Shown: positions 10,628 through 22,577 of the stretch, piece by piece
Numbering within the stretch: position 1 is the stretch's first letter
Layout of the letters: each line of letters starts with the position of its first letter
Assembly (NCBI GenBank): GCA_003254885.1
Contig: QANT01002249.1
Location: forward strand, 1 to 34,146
From: Purshia tridentata
Lineage: Eukaryota > Streptophyta > Magnoliopsida > Rosales > Rosaceae
Direction: 5' to 3'
DNA length: 34,146 nucleotides
The notes under the pieces: model-generated
Seen by the model: the letters and a program-made list of their open reading frames with translations, nothing else
What the model was told of the DNA's origin: nothing
Databases searched by the model: none
Program-made: the position numbers and the translations under genes

Positions 10628-13379
10628 TCACTCTTCTCTCCGCATTTTAACGTTGAGAGGCACTTCTTTGTAGGACTGAACCTTCACTGCTGCTTTGCGC
10701 AATGGTCTTCCAATTGATGATCTTTGTGGTACACCTTCACTCCTTGAGGTGGTAAAGCTGTCTTCTTTTTCTTGTTTTCTGATAGATGAAATTGATGGAG
10801 TTGGACCATCGTTTGCCATTGGATTGTCTAGTGTGTGACCGACTGGAAATTTGGCATCCTCTATCTCAAACAAGTTTTCTGTCTGCTCCTTCTCATGGGA
10901 TTTAAATCTAGCAGATTGCCTCCTCAAACACCGCCTGCACAAAAGAAAAGCACACATTAAGGGGGAGAGTATACATTAACATGGCACATAAATTACAGTT
11001 CTCATTAATGGGAAAACATCAAAACATCAAAACATCAAACATTAAATCTAGCAAAAGTGCATCCTGCAAATGTTTCTTTTGGGATGTAGTACGAATAGGC
11101 TAATGCATATGAAAGAGTGTCCATGTCTGAATCCATATTCAGCAATACATGATGCAGGACTATCTAGAGAGCTGCAAAATCTACCTAATACCAGTTGTTA
11201 ACTAACCTTTTATTTTCAACCTTCTCTTTATGGTCAACCTTTTGGCATGTGGTAGAAGGGCCCATCGCTGAAAGAAATTGCAAGTGCATATGTAAACATG
11301 GCAGATGCAAAAGAAAGGCGACAGTCAATAAACATTCAAATGAGAAAATTAGATCATCAAAGTTTACATCGACTTCTTGTGGAACGCCTTTTGCTGTAAT
11401 TACATGGTTTGTCATCATTATCAGCTTTATGCAAATCTTCTTCCTCTTCTTCCTTGAGCTGGAAAATAAAAGAGGTTAAGCGAGAGATATGCAATGGCCA
11501 CACACAGATTCGTAACTGAATGATTAGCTTACACACCTCAGAGGCAGTATTTTGACATTGCATCTTGGCTTTTCCCTGTAAGATAATGGATATATTATTA
11601 AAGAATCAAACAAAAAGAATTTTGAATTGCAACTTCTAACTCAAGGCCCGTAGAATGACTTCAGAATCAGATTTGCTAGAGTAGAACACCAAGTCACTGA
11701 TTGTTGGTCATCCATCTTATGAGAACAAGGGAAGTTTTCAGGAGTGTAATTGGAATGATAACAATATATTCAGAAGGAATTTACTTTAATATTTTCAATC
11801 TCCTCAACTTCTTGCATCATATATACATATACTTGATTGTTAGGATGTGGGCTAGCAATTGTTTTCTACTCTCACAGAAACTACATACTTATTTGTTAAA
11901 TGCAGAACGCCAAAATAGGAATAGGTATGGGACAGTTTCCAGGTCTATTGAGGAATACTTATTGCAGTTGCAGGAGACAGAGTTTAACTCTATCCATCAT
12001 GATGAATTATTCCAAATTAGACCCTTGACAAAAGATTTCGGAATCTTAACTGAGGATTTCTGTTCAGTGACAGTTGCAGCTATTTTCTAGTGGCAATAAC
12101 AAGGCAGAAAAGAAAAGAGATAGAATGAATTATCCAAAGTAAAGCTAATTATATTTAAGTTGGTAATTCCTTCATCTTGCTTAAAGTTGCTCTTAGTCAT
12201 CCATCAAAACAGAAGAATAATTTCAATAAGTAAACAGCAAGAGAACTCCTACAGTAACAGTTCTAGCACATATCACAAAGTTTTATTTATAAAATATTCT
12301 TCTGTAATTCTGTTTTTTATATAACAATATAACTAGTGCACACCATGTAAAAAGTTTATTTGGTTTATTTCCTCTGAACTTCAAAGTCAAACATTTCAGT
12401 TGCATCGCATTATACAATGCAAGATAAGGGCTAACCTCTTTTTCCAAATTCTTTGCTTTAAGTAAGGCATCCTTGCATAGAACCTCATGCTGTAGTTTTT
12501 TTACCTGGCATAAGCAAAAAAAGAGAAGTCAAAGTCAGATAAGATGATAAGGCAGGACTCTACAAACCAGCGCACTTACCTATATTTCGGTAATAGAAAA
12601 ACTTACCTTTTCTCTTCCTAAATTAAGCTCCTGTAAAAAAATCAACAAAATAGAGAAAATACCAGAGACAATTAGATAATTACAAAAAAAAAAAAAAGAC
12701 TTCAGAGACTTAAAAACAATGTGAAAACAAACGCACCGCTAACATCTGGCTGTTTGATTGAGCAAGATTCAAATTTTGTAGCTGCAATTTCTGAAGACTG
12801 ACTCGCAGTTTCTGCAACTCAGCTCCACTCAATTCAATGATTTTACTGTTCAAAACTAATTAAAGAAAACCCACTTTATCCATTGGTTGCTCAAAATTGA
12901 GCAACACATAGAGATACCAAAGAAAAGGGAACAACTTTGAGTGCTATCATATATATAGATCAACCAAGCAGTCTGGTAATTCATTTTTCTCGGGGCACAA
13001 TCTCAGTTACCAAGCAGAAAATAACACCAACAGATTAAAAAATTTAAATGAAAAAGAAAACAATATTGAAGAAACAATAAAAAGGATACTTCCTTTCAGC
13101 AACAAGTCTGAGCAAAGTCATTCTTTCCTGGTTCAGAAATTCACAACACAACCCCACTAAGCAAATTTAACAAAAATGCAAAAATTAAAAATAAAAGGAA
13201 TGAAATTGAAGAGGACTCAAGTGAGATTGTACCCTCATGAGCTGGTCAATGTAGTCCTTATCAGTGGGAGCATTTTCCGGCAGCTTTTCATCTTGGCCGA
13301 TAAGCTTCGCAGTCTGCGAGTTGGTGATGTCGGATAGCTTCTTCCGCACTAAGCTACCGAAAGACGACCTCTTAGCCAT
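10628..13379 (-). CDS. SGO1: shugoshin (centromeric cohesin protector), 9 exons
   Basis: Exons in transcript order: 13379-13233, 13127-13090, 12845-12737, 12630-12607, 12504-12436, 11575-11537, 11458-11368, 11267-11207, 10934-10628. They sum to 885 nt (294 aa); all junctions are GT-AG and in frame. The N-terminus (MAKRSSFGSLVRKKLSDITN) leads into a coiled coil at about residues 45-120 (RNKIIELSGAELQKLR, LQLQNLNLAQSNSQML, ELNLGREKVKKLQHEVLCKD), the shugoshin homodimer/PP2A-binding region. An acidic run (LKEEEEEDLHKADNDD) and a basic KRRSTRSR segment follow. The C-terminus has the plant shugoshin basic motif (RPLRKAAVKVQSYKEVPLN, about residues 268-287). Family role: recruiting PP2A to protect centromeric cohesin, chiefly in meiosis. 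An upstream in-frame ATG at 13394 would add MRGER, but the 13379 ATG has the better context (AGAATGG). It is shorter than some family members but has both hallmark ends. The SGO1 versus SGO2 class cannot be settled here. Confidence 0.9.
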
Positions 13380-13810
13380 TCTCTCACCTCTCATGCGTTT
13401 GAAACCCTAATTTAACTTCACGAATCTCAATTGGGTATTCAAGAAATGGGGTTTCAACAAGACAGGCAGTGATATCTGGATGAAAACCCAATTCAACTGT
13501 GGAGGACCCAGAACCGGAATTGGGAAATTGAACAAAACAAAGAAGTGAATTCAGAGAAAACAAATTGAAAATGAAAATGAGACTCAAAGCCAACAAATTT
13601 GAGTTTCTTAAAAGCACAAATTGCTGTGGTTTGAAATTCAGGAGGGAAACTAATCAAATGGCTGAAGGGTAAAGAAAAAGTAAAACCCTAATTCAGTATT
13701 TTGGCTGAAGGGTGGATTCTGATTCTGAGCAACTGAGGAAAAGAAACAGAAACAAAAGAGAGAGCAAAACAAAGCGGCAAAGTATGTACATTTGGAGTGA
13801 GGTTCGGTTC

Positions 13811-13820
13811 CACAACGGCT
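13811..13820 (+). promoter_or_regulatory. MSA-like element upstream of shugoshin
   Basis: CACAACGGCT contains the AACGGCT core of mitosis-specific activator elements, about 430 bases before the shugoshin start. The second base departs from the full consensus. The call rests on motif and on the expected G2/M expression of the gene. Confidence 0.3.
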
Positions 13821-13862
13821 TTCCGAACCAGATTTTGAATATCTCTCGACGTTCCAAGCCAC

Positions 13863-14520
13863 CTTTTAAAATGTAAATATAAAGTTGGGCTATATAATAT
13901 ATTAATAATTTAAATTGTTTTCTTTTTTGGTCGATAGGGTTTATATTAAATTGTTAACAAATTATAAGAATAAATTGGTTAAAATTAAGATTATAAAAAT
14001 TAAAACGAAATCAAACATAAATTAATAGAAAAAATATAATATATAAATATTTCTTATTTCATTATGTGAGGCCAAATTTTTTCTCTTCCATCGCCACAAA
14101 AAGTTATTGTCGATTTTTGAGAAGTGTATCTAAGTTTTGATGAATCAATTATTTTCAAAGCATTAAGCATCAATTGAAATTATTTGTCGAGATTCAAGGG
14201 GTCAATCTATTGGGGCTGAAGCTTAGATTGTCACTTTAATATTGGTCACGAAAACTTTGCATTAAATGCAAAATTTACTTAAATTCAATGACGTCGAAAG
14301 AGATTCAAAATTTGTGATTGACATTATTTTCTACTTCTCTGTTGTTTTCGAGAGGTTTCCACAACACCAGTTACTCTTCTCCTCTCTTTATAATTAAGGT
14401 TAAAAAGATATTTGTATAAGTTTCATTATCCTTTTAAGCTAACCCACTTAAAATAAAATCATTTTCCCCCCCTATAATTGAGTTAAAATCCAAGACATTT
14501 TAAAATCAAGTAGGGAAAGC
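13863..14520. other. intergenic between shugoshin and the NSE6-like gene
   Basis: AT-rich sequence with no recognisable gene, element or repeat. It separates two genes on the same strand. Confidence 0.4.
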
Positions 14521-14857
14521 CTTTGTTACTACTCTGCATTTGTCTCCAATTAGCTCAAGAGTGGACAAGTTCTATAATACATTTTTTAATAACCGATATC
14601 TATCCATATTACATACAAAACAAACAAGGGAGGAAAGAAGCAAAGAAAACAAGCATTCCCTCGCAACTAGAGGCAAGCCCCAATATGCTTCAAAAAACCT
14701 GCTTCAGGATCTTGCTGGTCCATGCTCAGAAAACTGCCCTTTGTTGAGAACACTTTCACAAAGCACATTGAGTAGCTATCAAGCATCTATACAGAGGAGA
14801 TGATAGTGCATTCATCATTCTAGGCTTATATACATGCGTTCAACTTGGCAATTTTTA

Positions 14858-17800
14858 TTAGTTGACGGTCGCTTGCAGAAGATATGACGCCTTATTACGG
14901 ACCTGCAACATGGAAAATACTTTTTATATACCCACTTAGGTGTAGGGAGAAAACAAAGAAGTTTGATTCCATACCTTAGATGCAAAAGTCCGCAAATCTG
15001 TATTGGTGATCAGGCAAGAACAATTTCTTAAGTAGAGGCCCCACATTTCATTAAAGACTGGCTTGTCTAGTAATAGTTGGTTAGACAAAAGCCAATTCTC
15101 TGTCAATACCAAGTATATGTACATCTTGAAAAAATCACAGCTTTTGTCTTTCACATTTATTTGGATAAGCAATTTTAGGATCTCTTCTTCCCTAAGGGCC
15201 TGAAGAAAAGCATCAAGTCAGGCAACATTGTGAAATCAGAGTTATGCAGTTAAGGTGCAAAAGATAACGTATACTGATATTTTAAACTAGCAATAATGTC
15301 TTTTGTAGTCAAAGGAATAAGATTTAGTGAATAATCAACACGCATTCACTCAATGAACATCAGTAATGCGTTGCTTTATTTTCTCAACTCTCAGGCTGGT
15401 TGGAAAGCATATTATTGAAGGTGTGAAATACAAATTTTTTTCATTATGTAATAAGGATGTCCCTTCTTACATAGGCTCTAAATACTCCTCTCAAATATGA
15501 CCTTAAATTTCTTAAATTAACTTGAAGTACTACGGGATCTACCATTTTGAGATACTATGACAAATCATAATGCATTCTAAATCTTGCTGATAATATATAA
15601 ACAAGAGTAAGAGTATGAAAATAATAACAAAAAGAAAAGAGAAATTGATTAATGACTATAGAATCTACTTTTACATGCATATGGTATTAAAATTCGGGTC
15701 TAATTGCATATACAATGTCTCTTTCTTTTTCTGGTCAGTTACACTTGTAGTTTGGGTTCACTTTGATACCTGGAGTTTCAGTCTCACATTGCAACATTGA
15801 AATGTCAGGGACCAAAGTGAAATTTGGCCTAAACAACAGGTGTGGAAAGTGTGATTGATCCTTCTATTTTATTAGCAGCTTAACTTTCTTAGTTGGAACA
15901 ATTGTTGGATAAAATTTAGAATAAAACAAATATTTAGTAATATGTTCAACAAGTTTGTAATCAAATTCAGTACCTTATTACCAAAACAACTAAGAAGGGC
16001 ATGATAGGCAACTGTACTTCTGAACAGCTTACTACGAGTATTGACTCCCGAAATGCATTCCACAATTCTTAGGCAGTTCACATCCTTAGGGACTCTGCAT
16101 GTCATAAAATCAGCAACAATAAGGGAGAAGTAAGGAAAGTAAAAAGCAAAAGGCAATGACTTTGATTCTTTTGCACCCCCTCTGTTACCAATGACCAAGA
16201 ACAATGTGCATATTTAAATGGCACAATGATCAAGTACTAAATAGGAACATCAACCTAGTTCCTAAACTTCAAATTTCTTGTTTTGAATTTTTCCACTAGG
16301 GCTTTCTATGGTGGTCCAGATATCCATAGTAACCAAAAACCATGGAATATGAACATGACAATCAGAATCTCATGTGCATGTGCTATCTGTTTGAACAAAC
16401 CACCTTTCTAGTCCTGATTGGCAAACTTTAAAATATATGATTTTAAAAAAATAAATAAATAAAACAGATCATTAAAAAAGGTGCACAAAACTATAAAATC
16501 AACAAAGAACTCTGCTCAACATTGAAGAGTGATCACCATTCAAATTAGCAAAAAGTTCAATTCAACTACATATATGTGGATGAAAAAAAAAAATCAACCA
16601 GTAGAGTCAATAACCTGCAAGCAAGAGATTTTGCTATCTTCTTACAGCTAGATTCCCATTCTTTTTCCGTGAAATAACTGATAGCTGATTGCATGCATTC
16701 ATACAAAAGCACAAACAGACCTTGAAGCTGGTGGTCTAAAAACAGACAAATAATGACTTCAATTAACTCTTCGGCTTCTGAGGCCAAATACATAGCCATT
16801 TTTCTCCTGTAAATATAATAAGCATCATATAAACAACATAAAAACAAGGAAAATCAAACATATTTCCAAATTGTTCATAAGCATTTCCTAAAATCAATTA
16901 CAAATATCAACCTATGAATCAACTGTCTGAGCAATGATGCAACACGCAAGTGGCACTTGTATGTGTTGTGAAAGTAATATTTCCAGCTTTTCCTTACCTT
17001 ACTTGCAAAGAAGCAGTTGAAAATTTAATCCAAGCTCTAATATTTTGAGCTGGACCTCTACAAGCAGAATCTAGAAGGCAAATTAAAAATCACTGTGAGG
17101 AGAAAATAAAAACTATGCAAAACTATGCAAAACTTTGAAATTTCAACACCCATTTGGTACATTAGATGACAAGAAATATAAAGAAAAAATGGGAAAGAAA
17201 CTGTAAATTAAATAAACTATAACAGAGAATCCAAAAAAACACTACTCGTACATTCATATTCAAGTACCAAAAAGAAAACATCCTAAGAGACATATGTCAG
17301 ATTAGAAGAGTAAACCAACCCTTTGAACACTAGAGTTTTGTTTCTTTATTGGCAGTAGGAAAACTGAATATGCAGCACATATTACTGGGTACAATTCTAT
17401 GCCAAGGTTGAGTCAGGGTTGGGAAATATACCAAGTAAATATGTGGCACAGTATCATCAACATCATTACAATCCAAAAAATCCTTCCAAGACATGAAGGC
17501 AGTGAATATAGTTCTCTTCGCTTTACTGTACTTACACATAATAAAGGACATTTTTATCAAGTATCATCATATAGTTTACTTAAGAAGAAGGGATGCATAT
17601 ATTTCTCCTGTAAAATCCATCTAATCTGAATTATGCATAAAACTGGTAAGAAGGTAAGAAAACTTACTGGAATGGACAGATTTCGTGTTAGATGAAAACT
17701 TGAATAGAAAACCATAGTTTTCAAGAGCTACTTTTAGTTCAGAATAACTAGGAAACCAATCACTTTTGACAGGCTGTGGATCAACCTGGTCAGGAATTAA

Positions 17801-19389
17801 TTACCAGAATTAACGTTCTTTAACATATCATACAATTACAATCAAACCTTGATTGAAGCAACAAAAACTAAGATCAAGTTCACCTCATTTCCAGATGAGA
17901 GAATAGCACACCAGAAGTCACATGCAGATGTCCTCAACTCCTCTTTCGATGAATACAACACTGACAAAAAAAAAAAAAGGATTAACACAAGAACTTTCAT
18001 GAGTATTAAAAGGGAAAGATAAGAATGACAACTAAACTCACTCAAATTAAAAGTCCATGTGGCTACTGATTTTTCTACATGACCACTGGTGAAAACCAAT
18101 TTTGAAAGCCATCCATTTACTAGTAATCCTTCGAGGAAAGAATCTCCTGCACAGCATATCAGAAAAGTAACTATTATAAGTTTTACAAGGCCACGTGACT
18201 CTAACAGCCATAATATGCACAAAAGTAAATACATGTTGATGCAAAACAGCAAGTTAAAAAAAAAAAATCCCCAGTGATAACTTATAGGAGGCAATCAATA
18301 TAACTAACCATTGTCTGTAGAGATTTCAACCACAGAATTGAGCTTATTGTTCATGAAAGACTGCAAGAGTGTGCAATGCTTAAGCTCAGGAAAAGTTAGA
18401 GGAGGTGGGGTTTTCTGCACTCACAAAGTTTAAACAAAAACTAAGAAACTACTAACAATTCAAAGATCAACTCCTATCAAAATCTTCAGAACAATAAGCA
18501 AGCATTAGGTATCACAATGTAGATATTGTATATATTCGATGAAAACCTGGTCTCCAAAAACACATATGCCCCACACCAAGCTATCCTCAGTACTGCCTAT
18601 TTCTTTCATCTGTGTGAGAGAGTATAAATTTTCAATTACAAAAGAAGATACATGGTATACAAATAACACCAGAAAATATTAGAATAGGTAAGTTTATCTG
18701 CCTGATTTTCACACTTATCGACAAGTTCATAGACTGAAGCCTCTTTATGATCATCCTCTTCATCTGAATCGTAATTCCTTCGTGCCTTTGCCCGTTTAGA
18801 TTCCTTTTCAACAAGCTTTCCTTCTTCCTTGTAGAAATCAGTCAACAGGTCATCCAACCCTATAAGCTTCTTCCTAAATTACCAACAAGGGAAAATATTA
18901 CACAAAAAGAATCCTACCATATTCATCAATTACTGGGCTAAGTCAAAGACTCAAGTTTTAAGGAAACCCCTATAGTGTACACTGTCTGTTAAGTAAGCTC
19001 TAATTCGATATAAAATGGATACAGTGCCTGTTCAAGTTACTGGGTTTTCATTATTGTCACTTGAATCCAAGAATTTGTGATAAATATAAACAACAATCAT
19101 GTATAATCAACTTCAAGGTTTTGATTTTATTAAGGGAAAGAAGGAAAATTAAAAGGAAAAAATTCGCTTAAAAGGTAAACAAACTGAGAAAACTATAGTG
19201 AAAAATGATGAATAGCAAAATAACAATTAGAGTAACACTAACATGAAGGCAAACCCTAAATGCCCAGACTGGCATAAAGGTCAAAAGCGAAAAAAAAAAA
19301 ATGAAAAACCTTTTCTTAGTAACAGAAGGACGATCGAGAAGTGAGTCTTCTGACTCAAACTCGAGAAGGTTATCAACGTCCATTATCAT
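14858..19389 (-). CDS. ASAP1: NSE6/ASAP1-like SMC5/6-associated (CANIN-type) protein, 12 exons
   Basis: Exons in transcript order: 19389-19310, 18873-18702, 18609-18547, 18414-18309, 18146-18042, 17960-17884, 17785-17668, 17070-16998, 16806-16615, 16094-15974, 15199-14975, 14902-14858. They sum to 1377 nt, 458 aa, in frame throughout. The N-terminus is acidic then lysine-rich (FESEDSLLDRPS, KKRKKLIGLDDLLTDFYKEE, YDSDEEDDHKEAS). The rest is mostly helical, with blocks such as GLLVNGWLSKLVFTSG, ACDFWCAILSSGNE, RAWIKFSTASLQ, MAMYLASEAEELIEVIICLF and YHALLSCFG. I recognise this as the plant family annotated as SMC6/NSE5-interacting (CANIN), whose Arabidopsis member ASAP1 pairs with SNI1 as the NSE5-NSE6 loader of the SMC5/6 DNA-repair complex. 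That identification is from memory. Intron 2 appears to use a GC donor (CAG/GCAGAT at 18702/18701). Intron 8 offers two adjacent GTAAGG donors, and only the second keeps frame. A second ATG at 19383 is also possible. Confidence 0.78.
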
Positions 19390-19450
19390 CTTCCTCTCGT
19401 TTCGTCTTCTTCTTCTTCTTCTCTGGTTCTCAAATTTCAGAAAATGAGAG

Positions 19451-19458
19451 GCGCCAAA
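19451..19458 (-). promoter_or_regulatory. E2F site upstream of the NSE6-like gene
   Basis: On the - strand this reads TTTGGCGC, a perfect plant E2F consensus, 62 bases before the first ATG. It suggests S-phase expression, consistent with a replication/repair complex subunit. Confidence 0.5.
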
Positions 19459-19521
19459 GTTTGTGGCTGCTTTGAAAGGGCGCGGTTATATTACGCAACC
19501 TCATGGCCTGTTATTTTCTGT

Positions 19522-19960
19522 TTGGGCTTGGTGGGCTGGTATGGCTGCCCGGATCACAAACTTCGTTGTGTGAACAGTTCATAAGTCCCAAAAAATGGGA
19601 GAGAAATGCTATTTTCTATATGGTCTCATCCGCTTTTCTTTTTTATTATTATAATTTTTATTAAAGGAAATGATAGATAACATTTCTTAAAATGGAATTA
19701 TTCATGCTCTAATCACAAGGTCATGATGCATCCACATTGGGCTTGGTGGGCTGGTATGGCTGCCCGGATCATAAACTTCGTTGTGTGAACAGTTCATAAG
19801 TCCCAAAAAATGGGAGAGAAATGCTATTTGGCTTCTCTTTTATATAGTCTCATCCGCTTTTCTTTTTTTATTATTATAATTTTTATTAAAGGAATTGATA
19901 GATAACATTTCTTAAAATGGAATTAATCATGCTCTAATCACACGGTCATGATTCATCCAC
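19522..19960. repeat. tandem duplication, about 215 and 224 bp copies
   Basis: Copy 1 (19522-19736) and copy 2 (19737-19960) both run from TTGGGCTTGGTGGGCTGG to CATCCAC. They differ by scattered substitutions and a short insertion near 19830 (TTGGCTTCTCTTTTATATAG against TTTTCTATATGG). The pair lies directly upstream of the NSE6-like promoter. Confidence 0.92.
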
Positions 19961-20713
19961 CAAAATTTGGTTCATTTTTTTTCCTTAATTCATTTAATTA
20001 TAATTTTGATTTACTTATTTATCCCCCTCAAATAAAAATGGTATGCTTTAACAAATGCTTAACCATGGGTAGTTGTGGGATATTTGAAAATTTCACCTAG
20101 GTAGGTGTTTGCTTTATATAGAATAGATTATATATTTGATTGCATTAATAATAAAATTGTGATATACAATACAACACTTCTAAAATTGATAACTCATAAA
20201 AAAAGTTATAAGTAAATGATTTATAAGTTCACATTATACATATTTTTGATAATTTAAGACTTAAATTCTTAATTAAAAAAGATACCGAGCGCTAAAATCA
20301 TTAAAAGTAGACCGACTCATCATCGTATATCGTGTGTACTAGACTGTTATGCCATTTTTTGTTTTGGGGTTTAAAAGAAAACCCAGAAAAAGATTCCACG
20401 TATATTTGTTATCCCAACCCACCAGACAACTGACACAAGCCATGCAGGTCAAGGCTCAAGCCATCAGTTGACAGAAAAAAAATCTATGTATCCAACAGAA
20501 CTATGAGGTGGGTCCCATCATATGTTTGCTGGTCTTTGGTTAGTTCAATAACCTATGAGCATATGTATAGATGAGAACTTGGTTTTGAATTTGGAACCAG
20601 TTCACAGTCAGGGAGGTAAACAAACCTATGCTTTTTCATGCTTCCTCCCAACCACAACTCATCAAACTCATGTTGTTGTTTCCAAGTCCTCAAACTCTCT
20701 CCACATATTTTCT
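19961..20713. other. intergenic / upstream region of the PELPK-like gene
   Basis: AT-rich to about 20340, then less so. No coding sequence or element is recognised. Confidence 0.35.
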
Positions 20714-20720
20714 TATATAA
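20714..20720 (+). promoter_or_regulatory. TATA box of the PELPK-like gene
   Basis: TATATAA lies 90 bases before the start codon, in the expected place for a leader of about 60-65 bases. Confidence 0.6.
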
Positions 20721-20809
20721 ACCCAATGTACACTCTCTGCTCTTCACAACACAAAATATTTGAAGAGTTTAATTGCCCTTCAACTTCATCCCCCTCTCAA
20801 GTCTCAACC

Positions 20810-21256
20810 ATGGCATTTCCCAAGTGTTTCTTCATTCTGTCTATGGTGGTGGTGTTGTCACTCTCAAACACCCATATGGGCCTAGCAACCCGCCATCTTT
20901 TGGACACACCAGCAACTCCATCTCTGCCCAAGCCCACATTGCCTCCACTGCCCTCAGTACTACCAACTCTACCCAAGACCCAATTACCACTCTTACCCTC
21001 AGCTCCTTTTCCTACACTTCCCACTGCCCCAACTCTGCCAAAGCCCTCATTGCCACCATTGCCCTCTACCCAATTGCCTACACTGCCCACTCTGTCACCA
21101 TTTCCAAGCTCCCAAATCCCATCTTTGCCAAAACCAGCATTGCCCACAACCCCAAAAGTGACACTACCTCCATCGCCAACATTCCCTTCAATCCCAAGTA
21201 TTCCATCCAAAGTGCCAACAATTAATCCATTCTTTTCCCCACCCCCATCAAACTGA
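20810..21256 (+). CDS. secreted proline-rich cell-wall protein, PELPK-like
   Basis: Intronless, 148 aa. A signal peptide (about residues 1-26, MAFPKCFFILSMVVVLSLSN) precedes ATRHLLDTPA. The remainder is low-complexity Pro/Leu/Thr/Ser with recurring P-x-LPK and LPxLPS units (SLPKPTLPPLPS, PTLPKTQLPLLPS, SLPKPALPTTPKVTLPP), ending NPFFSPPPSN. This resembles the PELPK repeat proteins and related proline-rich wall proteins; no enzymatic domain is present. The frame is open upstream to 20555, but the TATA box at 20714 and the signal sequence favour the ATG at 20810. Unlike HyPRPs it has no eight-cysteine domain. The last third of the gene and its 3' flank are copied about 600 bp downstream. Confidence 0.82.
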   Translation: MAFPKCFFILSMVVVLSLSNTHMGLATRHLLDTPATPSLPKPTLPPLPSVLPTLPKTQLPLLPSAPFPTLPTAPTLPKPSLPPLPSTQLPTLPTLSPFPSSQIPSLPKPALPTTPKVTLPPSPTFPSIPSIPSKVPTINPFFSPPPSN

Positions 21257-21961
21257 ACCCACTTGGCATGCCATGCTTCTGCCTCATTCAACTATCTAAT
21301 TAATTCCTTAGATGCATGCTGGAGAGTCTTCAGAACTTCTGGGAACATATGGTTTGGTTTTTATGNGCTCTCTCTAACACACACTCTCTGCTTGCTCTTC
21401 GTAATAGCAACCTCCTCTGCTTCACAGAGAGGGAAATGCAGCAGCCCCTGTGAATAACTTCGCACACAGAGAGACTCACACAGAGAGAAAAAAAAAAGAC
21501 ACCGACACCACCAAATTTGTTCTGATGATGCCTCTTCTATCTCAGCCTTTTTCTTCTTAGGATCCGCTACATGCCCCGACAGCAAAGGAAAGGAAGGAAT
21601 ATCATGATCAGAAAGAAAAAAGAAAAGGATGGCTGAAATGATGCTGTAAGAGAGTGGGTGAGCCCCCTGCACAATATAAAATTGTTTTGGGCTCCACCAA
21701 TCATAACACAAATCCCATCTTTGCCAAAACCTGCATTGCCCACAACCCCAAAAGTGACACTACCTCCATTGCCAACATTCCCTTCAATCCCAAGTATTCC
21801 ATCCAAAGTGCCAACAATTAATCCATTCTTTTCCCCACCCCCATCAAACTGAACCCACTTGGCATGCCATGCTTCTGCCTCATTCAACTATCTAATTAAT
21901 TCCTTAGATGCATGCTGGAGAGTCTTCAGAACTTCTGGGAACATATGGTTTGGTTTTTATG
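21113..21961 (+). repeat. duplicated 3' end of the PELPK-like gene around a 343-bp interior with one N
   Basis: Copy 1 (21113-21365) covers the last 48 codons and about 110 bases of 3' flank. Copy 2 (21709-21961) is nearly identical; I see only a few substitutions (for example CCAGCATT/CCTGCATT, CATCGCC/CATTGCC). The interior (21366-21708) begins exactly at the ambiguous base N (21366) and has CT- and GA-rich stretches without a recognised gene. Copy 2 has no signal peptide or start and is a 3' fragment. Either a tandem duplication with an insert or an assembly join is possible. Confidence 0.9.
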
Positions 21962-22577
21962 TTTGGTGGTGGCTTAGTATACTTGTGAGAAAGAGCTTGT
22001 GAGGATTTTATTGTTCATGATTATTTTGTTGGGTTTCACATATATTCTCAATATCTATTGTAGTGTTTGCTGTTGTATTCTTGTTATTATTGTATTATAT
22101 GAATAAGATTTATTAATTAATCTGGCCATGATTTATATTGGAAATTAACCATCAAAATATTAGTGGACTACAAAACAGAAAGCTGACTACAAAATGACAA
22201 ACTCATGGCCATGGACAATGCCAAACTTACCCACCCAAAATTAGATGCAACAAATACTTCATGCATTACAAATTAGGCAAGCTACTCGTCATCTTATCAC
22301 AATACATATTAAAGAAGGTACGATAGATGCAAGGTAAGTGTGCAACACAAAATTAAAAATAAGAAATTAAAATGGATACCAAGTCTATTCCTAATAAGTT
22401 GACAAAGAAAAAACAAATTAAGTCTAATCCATATAAACCCAAAGGACCACCTTTTTTTCTATGCGAAAGCACCATTTCATATTCTATAGCGCTTTTAATC
22501 TTGTCTGTATTTTTATTTTTCTGAAGGGTATCGTTTTCATTAACTGTCTTGGCACAGCAATAATAAACTAACAAAAG
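21962..22577. other. 3' flank of the duplicated fragment and spacer
   Basis: No gene is seen. ATGAATAAGATTTATT near 22098-22113 could supply a polyadenylation signal for a transcript ending with the second copy. Confidence 0.35.

Noticed and set aside
11701..12090. 129-codon open frame on + inside a shugoshin intron
   Set aside because: It lies antisense within the 860-bp intron between exons 5 and 6, has AT-driven Ile/Leu/Tyr composition, and no recognisable domain or promoter.
17842..18294. 150-aa frame on - in the NSE6-like gene as a separate gene
   Set aside because: It spans exons 5 and 6 and reads through introns; only the exon parts are homologous and the rest is intron.
20773..21225. 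150-aa Ser/Thr-rich frame overlapping the PELPK-like gene on +
   Set aside because: It is an out-of-frame shadow without a signal peptide; the proline-rich frame has the expected signal sequence and TATA spacing.
20797..21291. 164-aa glycine-rich frame on - opposite the PELPK-like gene
   Set aside because: It is the mirror of the CCN-rich proline codons; codon bias of the + strand gene explains the open antisense frame.
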